NCBI GenBank assembly: GCA_902776985.1
Contig: CACYSD010000009.1
Coordinates: 1-64,000 of the forward strand
Source: UBA3839 sp902776985
GTDB taxonomy: Bacteria; Bacteroidota; Bacteroidia; Bacteroidales; Bacteroidaceae
Length of the DNA stretch: 64,000 nucleotides
Reading direction: 5' to 3'
The notes under the pieces were generated by a model. It was not told the origin of the DNA. It saw only the letters and a list, made by a program, of their open reading frames with translations, and ran no database searches. A program made the translations under genes and the position numbers. Below are positions 42,933 through 51,812 of the stretch, piece after piece (the stretch's first letter is position 1; every line of letters begins with the position of its first letter).

Positions 42933-44720
42933 TCAGTCTCCATCAAGTTTAAGAACGGCAAGGAAGGCCTTTTGAGGCACCTGAACATTTCCAATCTGCT
43001 TCATGCGTTTCTTTCCTCGCTTCTGCTTCTCAAGCAATTTACGCTTACGACTCACGTCACCACCATAGCATTTCGCAGTTACATCCTTACGCACCTGCTT
43101 AACTGTCTCACGGGCAATAATCTTTCCTCCTATCGCAGCCTGTATGGCAATGTCGAACTGCTGGCGGGGAAGAAGTTCCTTAAGGCGCTCACACATCCTG
43201 CGTCCCAAAGTCACGGCATTATCCACATGAGTTAAAGTGGACAAAGCATCCACGCTTTCACCGTTAAGCAGAATATCGAGTTTTACGAGCTTTGAGGGAC
43301 GGAATCCCGCAGGGTGATAATCAAAAGAAGCATAGCCACGGCTTATACTCTTAAGTTTATCGTAGAAATCAATGACAATCTCACCAAGTGGCATAAGGAA
43401 CTGGATTTCAACTCTGTTTCCCGCAATAAACTCTTGTTTAACCAACTCACCACGCTTACTCAGGCACAAGGTCATAATCGGACCTATATAACTGGATGTG
43501 GTTATGATTGTTGCGCGTATATATGGTTCCTCCACATGTTCTATCAATGTAGGATCTGGCATGCCACTGGGATTATGCACCTCCTGAGCCTCACCATGTT
43601 TATCATATACCATATATGAAACATTGGGCACAGTGGTTATCACATCCATATCGAATTCGCGGTCAAGACGTTCCTGAACAATCTCCATGTGGAGGAGTCC
43701 CAAGAAACCACAACGGAATCCAAATCCAAGAGCAGCAGATGATTCATGCTGGAACGACAAAGACGCATCATTAAGACGGAGTTTCTCAAGCGATGCACGA
43801 AGGTTTTCATAGTCCTCTGTCTCAATGGGATACACACCAGCGAACACCATTGGCTTCACTTCCTGAAAACCCTCAATGGCCTTGTCTGCAGGATTGGCAA
43901 CAGTGGTGATGGTATCGCCCACCTTTACTTCCACCGCATTCTTGATACCCGTGATAATATAGCCAACATCTCCGGTACCCAACATATTACGTGGATGCAT
44001 ATCCATTTTCAAGACACCAATCTCTTCTGCCTGATATTCTTTCTTGGTATTGATGAATCGTACCTTCTGACCTGGACGCATCTCACCGTTCACAATCTTG
44101 AAATAGGCGATTATTCCGCGGAAGCTATTGAACACAGAATCAAAAATAAGTGCCTGCAAAGGAGCATCCGGATCACCCTTAGGTGCGGGAATTCTTTCTA
44201 CCACAGCACTGAGGATGTCATCAACTCCCTGCCCTGTCTTACCTGAAGCCAGAATAATATCGTTGACATCACAACCTATGAGATCAACAATTTCATCTGC
44301 CACTTCCTCTGGCATAGCATTAGGCATATCACACTTATTGATAACAGGGATTATCTCAAGATCATGATCAATTGCCATGTACAAGTTACTGATTGTCTGG
44401 GCTTGTACGCCCTGTGTAGCATCAACCACAAGAAGAGCACCTTCACATGCAGCAATAGAACGCGAAACCTCATACGAGAAGTCTACGTGTCCCGGAGTAT
44501 CTATAAGATTCAGAATATAAGTTTCTCCCTTATATTCATATTCCATCTGAATAGCATGACTCTTAATGGTAATACCACGTTCTTTCTCCAGATCCATATC
44601 ATCCAGCATCTGCCCCTCTGTCACCTTGATTGTATTGGTGCGCTCAAGCAAACGGTCTGCAAGAGTTGATTTACCATGGTCTATATGTGCTATTATGCAA
44701 AAATTGCGTATATTGTTCAT
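42933..44720 (-). CDS. lepA: Elongation factor 4 (LepA)
   Basis: A 595-residue translational GTPase that acts on stalled or mis-translocated ribosomes. It has AHIDHGKSTLADRL, LIDTPGHVDF, INKCDMPNA and the LepA-specific C-terminus with KQIGNVQVPQKAFLAVLK. The ATG at 44720 (MNNIRNFCIIAHIDHGKS) matches the usual start; the ATG at 44729 adds three residues. It has its own promoter, overlapping the divergent ThiE-like gene promoter. Confidence 0.97.
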   Translation of the reverse strand: MNNIRNFCIIAHIDHGKSTLADRLLERTNTIKVTEGQMLDDMDLEKERGITIKSHAIQMEYEYKGETYILNLIDTPGHVDFSYEVSRSIAACEGALLVVDATQGVQAQTISNLYMAIDHDLEIIPVINKCDMPNAMPEEVADEIVDLIGCDVNDIILASGKTGQGVDDILSAVVERIPAPKGDPDAPLQALIFDSVFNSFRGIIAYFKIVNGEMRPGQKVRFINTKKEYQAEEIGVLKMDMHPRNMLGTGDVGYIITGIKNAVEVKVGDTITTVANPADKAIEGFQEVKPMVFAGVYPIETEDYENLRASLEKLRLNDASLSFQHESSAALGFGFRCGFLGLLHMEIVQERLDREFDMDVITTVPNVSYMVYDKHGEAQEVHNPSGMPDPTLIEHVEEPYIRATIITTSSYIGPIMTLCLSKRGELVKQEFIAGNRVEIQFLMPLGEIVIDFYDKLKSISRGYASFDYHPAGFRPSKLVKLDILLNGESVDALSTLTHVDNAVTLGRRMCERLKELLPRQQFDIAIQAAIGGKIIARETVKQVRKDVTAKCYGGDVSRKRKLLEKQKRGKKRMKQIGNVQVPQKAFLAVLKLDGD

Positions 44721-44739
44721 TATTTTCACTTTTTCGGGT

Positions 44740-44788
44740 CAAAGTTACGTATTTTATTTCATATTCTCAAAAAAACTCTTTACCTTTG
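44740..44788. promoter_or_regulatory. Overlapping divergent promoters of lepA and the ThiE-like gene
   Basis: Minus strand: TTTG (44768-44771), 20 bases, TAACTTTG (44740-44747) for lepA. Plus strand: TTTC (44757-44760), 20 bases, TACCTTTG (44781-44788) for the ThiE-like gene. The -33 of each lies between the -7 elements, so the two may compete for RNA polymerase. The ThiE-like mRNA would have a leader of only about ten bases. Confidence 0.8.
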
Positions 44789-44804
44789 CGAAAATTCAAT
44801 AGAA

Positions 44805-45413
44805 ATGAAATTGATTTTGCTAACACCTCCTACTTTCTTCGTGGAGGAACATATTATTGTTAACACACTGTTTGAGGAAGGCTTGGACATCTTACATATT
44901 CGCAAGCCCAACAGTGAACCTATATTCTGCGAGCGCCTGCTAAAGCTTATTGACAAGAAGTGGCACAAACGTATCGTAACACATGACCATTTCTATCTCA
45001 AGCAGGAATTTGGTCTGATGGGAATTCACCTCAATCAGCGTAATCCTGTTGCGCCTAAGAACTACAAAGGACATTTGTCACGCACTTGCCATAGCCTTGA
45101 AGAAGTCGCCGAATCGAAAAAGAAATACAACTACTTGTTTCTCAGCCCTGTCTTTGACAGCATATCAAAGGAAAGTCACCAGTCTCCTTTTACCCCCACA
45201 GAACTGGAAGAAGCAAACGCCAAGGGCGTGATTGACAAAAAAGTCATTGCTGTTGGAGGTATAACAGCCAACAATATAGGTTTAGCACAAAAATTAGGAT
45301 TTGGAGGAGCTGCAGTACTTGGTGACATTTGGACAAGATTCAACTACCACAGTTCTTCATCTTTTGATGAACTCATATCACATTTCCGCATTTTACGTTC
45401 ATTAAGTGAATGA
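44805..45413 (+). CDS. ThiE/TenI-like thiamine phosphate synthase family protein
   Basis: A 202-residue TIM-barrel protein. It has the ThiE-like LDILHIRKPN, RIVTHDHFYLKQEFGLMGIHL, YLFLSPVFDSISKESH and IAVGGITANNIGLAQKLGFGGAAVLG. Some ThiE residues are changed (HIRKP for xLRxK; FDSISKESH for xTxTK), so it may be a TenI-type thiazole tautomerase or a relative of unknown substrate. The ATG at 44805 follows the promoter closely. No other thiamine gene or TPP riboswitch is near. Its stop overlaps the start of the C10 protease by four bases. Confidence 0.8.
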   Translation: MKLILLTPPTFFVEEHIIVNTLFEEGLDILHIRKPNSEPIFCERLLKLIDKKWHKRIVTHDHFYLKQEFGLMGIHLNQRNPVAPKNYKGHLSRTCHSLEEVAESKKKYNYLFLSPVFDSISKESHQSPFTPTELEEANAKGVIDKKVIAVGGITANNIGLAQKLGFGGAAVLGDIWTRFNYHSSSSFDELISHFRILRSLSE

Positions 45414-47452
45414 AGACACACCCCCGCTTAATTCTCACACTACTATTTATGCTTTCATATTATACTATGCAAGCACAACGCCTAAGTGTGCGTGAAGCGA
45501 GGCAGCGTTTACACATAACCAAACTCAATCTGGCATACGAATCGAACAATCTTTACGCTTTCGATTCGCCTGCTGGCTTTATCCTTACGCCAGCCAACGC
45601 CAGCCAACCTGCATTGTTAGGATACAGCAATGGCGGTTCATTTGCCGAAGCTCAAAAATTACCGGTATTTTGTGCTCTCCTGGAAATAATGGACAGGAAT
45701 CTTCAAAAACAAGTAAACAGCCATAGTAGTTTTCAATCCGTACGACCAGCTGGAGTTAAAGAAGCTGTTGAACCGCTGCTGGGCACTTTATACCATCAAG
45801 AAGAGCCATTCAACAATCAATGTCCATTATTGAATGGGAAACACTGCGTTTCAGGCTGTGTGGCTAACGCTATGGCGGAAGTCATGAACTATTGGAATTG
45901 GCCAGTAAAAGGCTACGGAACAAACACTTACACAGACTCCCTAGGTTGCAGACAAACCTTAACCGCCAATTTCTCTGACCATACATACGACTGGGACAAC
46001 ATTCTCAATAATTACGACGGAGAATATACCAAAAAACAAGCAGATGCAGTAGCGTTGTTACTCTCTGATTGCGGAATCGCAGTAAACACCCGCTACGGAA
46101 TATCTTCCAGCGCATCAAGTATCGTGCGCCAACCCATTGCTTTAACTAAATATTTTGACTACGACCCTAGTGTTCAGATGGTATTCCGCAACTTTTACCG
46201 CACAGCTGAATGGGATTCCATCATGTACACCGAGCTTAGCGACGGACGTCCTATGATTGTTGGTGGCTGGTCTGCTACTCTGGCACATACATTCACTTGT
46301 GACGGCTATGATTCACAAGGACTTTTCCACGTGAACCTCGGCAACAGATACGGTGAAGGGGACTGCTACCTGAACTTTGACTATCTCTCCCCTGATATGC
46401 CAGAATGGTTTGACAAAAACAATCCAGAACGTGGAATGAACGTACTACAAGCTCTTCATATCGGAATAAGACCTTCCTATCTTGCAGAATCTTCAGATAT
46501 AGATATAAGCGACAAAGCATTCTATGGCTTTTCGCACATCGGATTTATAGATGGCAATCAAAAACAATCTTCTGGTCAACGCAATGCCACATACGACATT
46601 GTAGTTCACAACCTCGCCAATCTGGACTGGAAAGAACACAATGGCAAAGTCGCCATTGCTTTAATGCCATACAACTCTAATTCTCCAACGGCATTACTTT
46701 ATACATATAATCGTCATTTTGAAATCGAAGAACTAACAGATACATCATACACAGACACATTATCCATTAGTATCCCAAAATCAATTACAGAAGGGAAATA
46801 CCGTATCATTCCTGTATTTGACAGCGAGAGCAAATGGGTTGAAGCACGTACAATGGTTGGGACGCCCAATTATTTGGATTGTAATATAACCCAAGAAAAC
46901 GTATTTTTGTCCATACCTGGAAGCGCACAAGCCAACCTCAACGTTAGCAATGTTAGCTTTCCTGACAGTATTGTCCTGTACCAACCTGTTGAATACAGTT
47001 TTGACATTTCTAATACAGGAGACGAATACAGCGGACGTTTCTACGTTTGTCTGGTACCACATCCAAACGATATCGATATCACATCAGATGAATCGCAACA
47101 GGCAATAATAATCAATCAGCAAGGTCTGTTTATTGAATCAAGAATGACTGTTAACCGTTCTTTTAGCCGCACACCTTTAAAAGGTGTAAAAGCGGGGAAA
47201 TACCATCTGCGAATAATCAATGATATTGACCTGTTTACGGATTCTACAGTGGTAATATATGAAGACAAAGATCATATAATAACAGTTTTGCCAAAAGATT
47301 ACTATACAGGAATTGAAAGTATTAACAACCATAACAATAAGATGGATATTTTTTACGACCTAAGCGGACGTATGGTATCACAGGAATCAGGAAACAACCA
47401 TCGTATTATCATCGAAAGAAAGAAAGGCAAACGCTATATCGTTAGTAAATAA
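45410..47452 (+). CDS. Secreted C10-family cysteine protease (streptopain-like)
   Basis: A 680-residue exported protease. After a signal peptide (about 1-22) and a Spi/prodomain, the peptidase C10 core has catalytic Cys150 (HCVSGCVANAMAEVMNYW) and His293 (LAHTFTCDGYD), with Asn309 in FHVNLG. The segment after it (NRYGEGDCYLN) replaces the usual GWGG-x-DGYY, so substrate access may differ. About 350-640 hold two Ig-like or beta-sandwich modules. The end (DIFYDLSGRMVSQE...KGKRYIVSK) looks like a shortened YDLSGRxV...LYIV-type sorting tail seen in Prevotella surface proteins. It starts four bases inside the ThiE-like gene. Confidence 0.86.
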   Translation: MKTHPRLILTLLFMLSYYTMQAQRLSVREARQRLHITKLNLAYESNNLYAFDSPAGFILTPANASQPALLGYSNGGSFAEAQKLPVFCALLEIMDRNLQKQVNSHSSFQSVRPAGVKEAVEPLLGTLYHQEEPFNNQCPLLNGKHCVSGCVANAMAEVMNYWNWPVKGYGTNTYTDSLGCRQTLTANFSDHTYDWDNILNNYDGEYTKKQADAVALLLSDCGIAVNTRYGISSSASSIVRQPIALTKYFDYDPSVQMVFRNFYRTAEWDSIMYTELSDGRPMIVGGWSATLAHTFTCDGYDSQGLFHVNLGNRYGEGDCYLNFDYLSPDMPEWFDKNNPERGMNVLQALHIGIRPSYLAESSDIDISDKAFYGFSHIGFIDGNQKQSSGQRNATYDIVVHNLANLDWKEHNGKVAIALMPYNSNSPTALLYTYNRHFEIEELTDTSYTDTLSISIPKSITEGKYRIIPVFDSESKWVEARTMVGTPNYLDCNITQENVFLSIPGSAQANLNVSNVSFPDSIVLYQPVEYSFDISNTGDEYSGRFYVCLVPHPNDIDITSDESQQAIIINQQGLFIESRMTVNRSFSRTPLKGVKAGKYHLRIINDIDLFTDSTVVIYEDKDHIITVLPKDYYTGIESINNHNNKMDIFYDLSGRMVSQESGNNHRIIIERKKGKRYIVSK

Positions 47453-47541
47453 AAAGCAATATCGTTCACAAATAGAATTGAATCCTTTCACAATAATACT
47501 ATATAATAACGATAATACCATATAAAAGAGTATAAACAATA

Positions 47542-47585
47542 AAAGCAAAGAGGAATAGAAAATGATTTCTATTCCTCTTTGCTTT
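47542..47585. terminator. Perfect 20-bp hairpin terminator between the protease gene and the tRNAs
   Basis: The arms AAAGCAAAGAGGAATAGAAA and TTTCTATTCCTCTTTGCTTT pair fully around ATGA. It can end transcription from both directions. Confidence 0.93.
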
Positions 47586-47587
47586 GT

Positions 47588-47661
47588 GGGCGTTGACGGA
47601 TTCGAACCGCCGACCCTCTGCTTGTAAGGCAGATGCTCTGAACCAGCTGAGCTAAACGCCC
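47588..47661 (-). tRNA. tRNA-Val (anticodon UAC)
   Basis: A 74-base cloverleaf; acceptor GGGCGTT/AACGCCC, anticodon stem TCTGC/GCAGA enclosing CTTACAA, T-loop GTTCGAATC. No encoded CCA. Confidence 0.95.
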
Positions 47662-47670
47662 TAAAAAAAG

Positions 47671-47744
47671 TCGGGGCAGCGTGACTCGAACACGCGACCG
47701 CCTGGTCCCAAACCAGGAACGCTACCAACTGCGCTATACCCCGA
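47671..47744 (-). tRNA. tRNA-Pro (anticodon UGG)
   Basis: A 74-base cloverleaf; acceptor TCGGGGT/GCCCCGA with one G-U pair, anticodon stem CCTGG/CCAGG enclosing TTTGGGA, T-loop GTTCGAGTC. It lies nine bases upstream of tRNA-Val in the same direction, so the two are probably one transcript. Confidence 0.95.
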
Positions 47745-47944
47745 ATGGTGCTCTGTTTCTCAAAAGCGATGCAAAGTTACAACTTTTTTTCCATATGGCA
47801 AATTATAAAGACTATTTTTTACACCTATTTTACAAAAAAACGAGATAAAATACTGTATTTATCATAGTCAGGCATGGAACACACTACCCTAAGAACAAAT
47901 GCTTACAAAGAAACAACTCGAAGAACAAATGGGCATAAAAAAAT
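47745..47944. other. Gene-free stretch upstream of tRNA-Pro
   Basis: AT-rich. GCAAAGTTA at 47771-47779 reads TAACTTTGC on the minus strand and is a likely -7 element for the tRNA pair. No gene or further structure was recognised. Confidence 0.5.
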
Positions 47945-47970
47945 AAGGTGCCACCAAACGGTAGCACCTT
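47945..47970 (-). terminator. Terminator after the OmpA-family gene
   Basis: AAGGTGC and GCACCTT pair, with CCACC/GGT pairing inside, downstream of the stop on the minus strand. Confidence 0.75.
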
Positions 47971-48005
47971 GTATTAATTATTTGTGATATTGTCTGATCT
48001 CAAAA

Positions 48006-49178
48006 TTACTTGAGTTCAACAACTGCACGACGGTTGAGGTTGTATGGCTCAACGTCAGCTACACCACCCTTACCAACAACTTCGATGTTGTCACGGTTTA
48101 CACCGAGTTCAACGAGTTCGTCAGCAACAGCCTGTGCACGAGCTTCAGAGAGCTGCTGGTTGTAAGCGTCAGAACCAGTCTTGCTATCTGCATAACCAGT
48201 TACGACAACCTTAGCACCAGAAGCCTTAGCTGTAGCAGCGATTGCTTCGAGGTTGATGATGTCCTTCTTAGAATTCAGCTTAGAAGAGTTGATATCGAAG
48301 AATACAGAAGTTGCTGCGCTTGCTACATAGCCACCGTCGATGTTACGGCCTTCGCACTTGTGGTTAGCCCACTTAGCGAGCTGTGCACGGAGGTCAGCAT
48401 TGATAGCCTTTTCGCGGTCGAGGTCAGCGCGGAGACGTGCAAGAGCTGCGTCGCTAGCTGCTGCGAGAGCGTTGTACTGGTCGAGAGTAACAGCCTTGTC
48501 GAAGTTAGCCTTGCCAAGGTTGAACTGAACACCGAAGTCAACTGCTACGTAACCGTCAGTGCTAAGAGCGCTTCCACCACTACCGTTAGCTAAGAAGTTG
48601 TAAGCAACGTCCAAGTAGAGACCTACACGCTTGCCAAGACGCCAAGTATTTTCAACACCTACACCAAGAACTGGTGAGAATGTTTCACTTGCAGGAACAG
48701 AGAAGTCGCGTACAAGTCCAGCACGTGGATAAGCGATGAGGTTCCATACACGGCTTTCGTTGTAACCACAGAAGAGGTTGCTGAGGTTGAACTGAACATC
48801 ACCGTAGATAGCTGCATAACCACCCTTTGCTCCATCAGGAGTAAGTGTTACGTGATCATAGTTGCGGAATGCACGATAGAATGCACCATTTTCCCAGTTG
48901 CCCTTCAAACGAAGTCCGAGACCAGGAGTGAACCACTTACCGATAGCAAGGTCAACACCATAAGTACGACCAGCGTGGAAATCGTTTTCACCGTCACCGA
49001 AGAAACGTGAACCGTAAGGGTTCTGAACAGTCATGTCAACACCAAGCTGAATATACCAGTTGCTCCAGAAAGAGTTTGTTGCAACAGTGTACTTAGAAGG
49101 TGCTTCGATTGAAACTTGAGCATTAGATGCTACTGTTCCAAAGCCAGCGAATGCCAGCGCAATCATTAACTTTTTCAT
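48006..49178 (-). CDS. OmpA-family outer-membrane protein
   Basis: A 390-residue porin-like protein with a signal peptide (about 1-20), an N-terminal beta-barrel (about 25-240), a short coiled coil (ARLRADLDREKAINADLRAQL, written here for its position near 245-268), and a C-terminal OmpA domain (about 285-390) that binds peptidoglycan, with GYADSKTGSDAYNQQLSEAR and the Asp/Arg ligands (NLNRRAVVELK). Codon use is strongly biased, as in highly expressed genes. It is the main-porin type common in Prevotella and Bacteroides. It has its own long leader and terminator. Confidence 0.93.
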   Translation of the reverse strand: MKKLMIALAFAGFGTVASNAQVSIEAPSKYTVATNSFWSNWYIQLGVDMTVQNPYGSRFFGDGENDFHAGRTYGVDLAIGKWFTPGLGLRLKGNWENGAFYRAFRNYDHVTLTPDGAKGGYAAIYGDVQFNLSNLFCGYNESRVWNLIAYPRAGLVRDFSVPASETFSPVLGVGVENTWRLGKRVGLYLDVAYNFLANGSGGSALSTDGYVAVDFGVQFNLGKANFDKAVTLDQYNALAAASDAALARLRADLDREKAINADLRAQLAKWANHKCEGRNIDGGYVASAATSVFFDINSSKLNSKKDIINLEAIAATAKASGAKVVVTGYADSKTGSDAYNQQLSEARAQAVADELVELGVNRDNIEVVGKGGVADVEPYNLNRRAVVELK

Positions 49179-49478
49179 AAATACTTTTTTTTAATAAAAC
49201 AATAAAATTATTCTTAATCTATTTCTATTATTAATATTGTATAGGGGGAATTGATGACATCTATTATTTGCTCAAATCTGCATAAATAGGGACACAATCC
49301 GCCTATTTCCGCTGCAAAATTAGTGTTTTCTTAGAATATAGTGCAAGGTTTTTTGAAAAATTATTACATTTTTAACATTTTCAAGGCATTTTTTTGTGTT
49401 ATTTACGCTTTTCTGCCATAAAAAAAGCCAATAATTATGATTTTTATTGCATTTTTAAGAATTATTTACTAAAGTTTG
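49179..49478. promoter_or_regulatory. Promoter and long leader of the OmpA-family gene
   Basis: On the minus strand TAATTTTG (49315-49322) is a -7 element, with TTG about 21 bases further upstream. The leader would be about 130 bases, long for this organism, which suggests regulation at the mRNA level. The rest of the 300 bases is AT-rich with no gene. Confidence 0.65.
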
Positions 49479-51386
49479 TCAATTGAACATCTTCTCTATG
49501 TTCCTATGTTCTATCACTGTGAAGACTATTTTCCCGTCTGGAGTCCTTAAAGGAGTAGACAATTGGAATAATTGTTCTAATAATTTAACAATTTCTTCAT
49601 CTGTTAAGACTTGTCCATAGACAATCGCAGCAGATTGTGCCATTGCAAGAGCAACGGCCTGATTAACCTCATCGCTGATGACTTCGCCATGTTCAAGAGC
49701 AGCATAGACAAGATCATGTAACAATGTAGTGGGATTAAGTCCTTCTATATCATTTGGTACTCCATTTATGCTATAAGAGCCTCCTCCCAGATTTGAGATA
49801 TCGAAACCTAGACTTTCGAGTATTGAGAAGATATTGTCAACACATAGAGCCTCCTTGGTAGTAAACTGGACTATTTCCGGGAAGAGTAATCCCTGCGTCA
49901 CATGGCTATGATTAGCTATCTTATTTAAATATGTATCGTATAGCACGCGCACGTGCGCACGATGCTGGTCAACCACAAGGACACCATGTATGGAAGGAGT
50001 GATAATATATTTGCCTTTATATTGGAAATGCGGACATTGCGCCACATCTGCAAACTCACTCTTAAAATCTTCCTGTTTGTCTGTTTCAGTATTCCAGATA
50101 GAGGATTGTTGCGATTCCTGCGAGCGGTTCAGCAAACTATCGAGAACATATTCCTCTTCCGGTCTGACAAGGCTATCAATTTTTGGTTTGCTTTCGTTCT
50201 TATCACGTTCAAACGTCTCTAATCCCTTATACAGTTTTTCCCATTCGGTAGATTGGGGTTTATAAGAAGGACGCTGAGAATGGAATGGATTGTATGCAGA
50301 TGCATTGCTTTCAGGCAACTTTACCACAGTATTCCCCACTCCCGCAACTGGAATATCAGGGCGATCCACAGTATCAAAATCTATCGTTGGCACGCTGCTG
50401 TATTTTCCCAAAGCCTCTTTCACTGCAGCAGCAATCACCTGCCATATAGGCTGTTCATTATCGAACTTTATCTCAGTCTTTGTTGGATGGACATTAACAT
50501 CAATCGTATCTGTGGGGACAGAGATATAGAGGAAATATGAAACTTGCTCTCCTGCAGGGATCAGGTTTTCATAGGCATGCATCACAGCACTATGAAAGTA
50601 CGGATGACGCATATAGCGTCCGTTTACAAAGAAGAACTGATTTGATCCTTTCTTTCGTGAAGTTTCAGGTGTAGCAACATAACCAGAGATTCTTACTAAA
50701 GACGTATCAACTTCAACTGGAAGCAGCGATTCGTTGATTTTCTTTCCAAAAACATCTACAATCCTCTGTCTTAGAGTTGTACTCCTCAACTTAAACACCT
50801 CTGTTCCATTATGAACAAGAGTGAAAGATATTGACGGATAGACAAGTGCTATACGCTGAAAATCAGAAACTATATTGTTAAGTTCCGTTTGATTAGTCTT
50901 GAGGAACTTTCGACGTGCTGGTATATTGTAGAAAAGGTTTCTGACAGAGAAGTTACTACCTACAGCGCACGCCACAGGCTCCTGACGTTCAACACGCGAC
51001 CCTGCTATTTCTATATGTGTTCCCAGTTCGTCTTCAGCCCTTCGTGTTTTCAAGTCAATTTGTGCGACAGCAGCAATTGAAGCGAGTGCTTCTCCGCGGA
51101 ATCCCATCGTGTGGAGATCATACAAATCAGTTGCCTTATTAATTTTACTGGTCGCATGACGTTCGAAAGACATTCTTGCATCAGTTTCAGACATACCCTT
51201 ACCATTGTCAATAATCTGCACACAGGTCTTTCCCCCATCGGTTATCAGCACCTGTACCTCTGTCGCATCGGCATCAATGGAATTCTCCATCATTTCCTTG
51301 ACAATAGAAGCTGGACGCTGAACCACCTCACCTGCTGCAATTTGATTGGCAACCGAATCTGGTAGAAGATGAATAATGTCTTCCAT
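49479..51386 (-). CDS. mutL: DNA mismatch repair protein MutL
   Basis: A 635-residue mismatch repair protein. The GHKL ATPase has AAGEVVQRPASIVKEM, ENSIDADATEV, IDNGKGM and HTMGFRGEALASIAAVA; the C-terminal dimerisation domain begins about residue 430. The endonuclease motif DQHAxxER is replaced by VVDQHRAHVRVLYD, so endonuclease activity is probably absent, as expected for Bacteroidota with a MutH-less but different nicking system; this last point is uncertain. Downstream of the 97-residue gene, OstA-like and surA cluster. Confidence 0.95.
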   Translation of the reverse strand: MEDIIHLLPDSVANQIAAGEVVQRPASIVKEMMENSIDADATEVQVLITDGGKTCVQIIDNGKGMSETDARMSFERHATSKINKATDLYDLHTMGFRGEALASIAAVAQIDLKTRRAEDELGTHIEIAGSRVERQEPVACAVGSNFSVRNLFYNIPARRKFLKTNQTELNNIVSDFQRIALVYPSISFTLVHNGTEVFKLRSTTLRQRIVDVFGKKINESLLPVEVDTSLVRISGYVATPETSRKKGSNQFFFVNGRYMRHPYFHSAVMHAYENLIPAGEQVSYFLYISVPTDTIDVNVHPTKTEIKFDNEQPIWQVIAAAVKEALGKYSSVPTIDFDTVDRPDIPVAGVGNTVVKLPESNASAYNPFHSQRPSYKPQSTEWEKLYKGLETFERDKNESKPKIDSLVRPEEEYVLDSLLNRSQESQQSSIWNTETDKQEDFKSEFADVAQCPHFQYKGKYIITPSIHGVLVVDQHRAHVRVLYDTYLNKIANHSHVTQGLLFPEIVQFTTKEALCVDNIFSILESLGFDISNLGGGSYSINGVPNDIEGLNPTTLLHDLVYAALEHGEVISDEVNQAVALAMAQSAAIVYGQVLTDEEIVKLLEQLFQLSTPLRTPDGKIVFTVIEHRNIEKMFN

Positions 51387-51449
51387 ATATAATTAATGTA
51401 CGAATGAACTAACTTAATACTATTAAAACGACACTTATTACGAAAAAAA

Positions 51450-51743
51450 TCAGAAAACCTTGCCTGTATAGAGATACTTTGCCAATAAGAGCAAAGCAAT
51501 GATTATCATCACCAGAATTCCGTTTGCCAGTGGTTTACGCTTGCTTTCTTTGCGTTTTCGCAGATGTTTGGTTGCACCTACGAACTTTCCACGGATATCT
51601 TCAGGTGAAAATTCCTTAGGAGGTAGCAATCCCAACTCTCGTTTGGCGTTTTCCTCAATTTTTGCAAGTTTTTCCTTGCGAGGGTCGTAATATATGTAAT
51701 TGTGCTGAAAACCTCTGGGCTTTCGTACAGTAAACATTCCCAT
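51450..51743 (-). CDS. Small conserved membrane protein, unknown function
   Basis: A 97-residue protein with a basic N-terminal part (TVRKPRGFQHNYIYYDPRKE), a Lys/Arg-rich middle (HLRKRKESKRKP) and one C-terminal membrane helix (about 72-92). The RGFxHxYxYYDPRKE motif is typical of a small Bacteroidota family found next to mutL. The layout suggests a tail-anchored or inner-membrane protein with its basic part in the cytoplasm. Function unknown. Confidence 0.8.
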   Translation of the reverse strand: MGMFTVRKPRGFQHNYIYYDPRKEKLAKIEENAKRELGLLPPKEFSPEDIRGKFVGATKHLRKRKESKRKPLANGILVMIIIALLLLAKYLYTGKVF

Positions 51744-51812
51744 GGTAAAAAGTGTATTTTAGAATGTATTATTAATTCTGTTTAGTATTAACTTTCGCAA
51801 CTGGTGATTTCG

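Noticed and set aside
44740..44804. A TPP riboswitch before the ThiE-like gene
   Set aside because: The predicted leader is about ten bases and there is no CTGAGA-type THI box.
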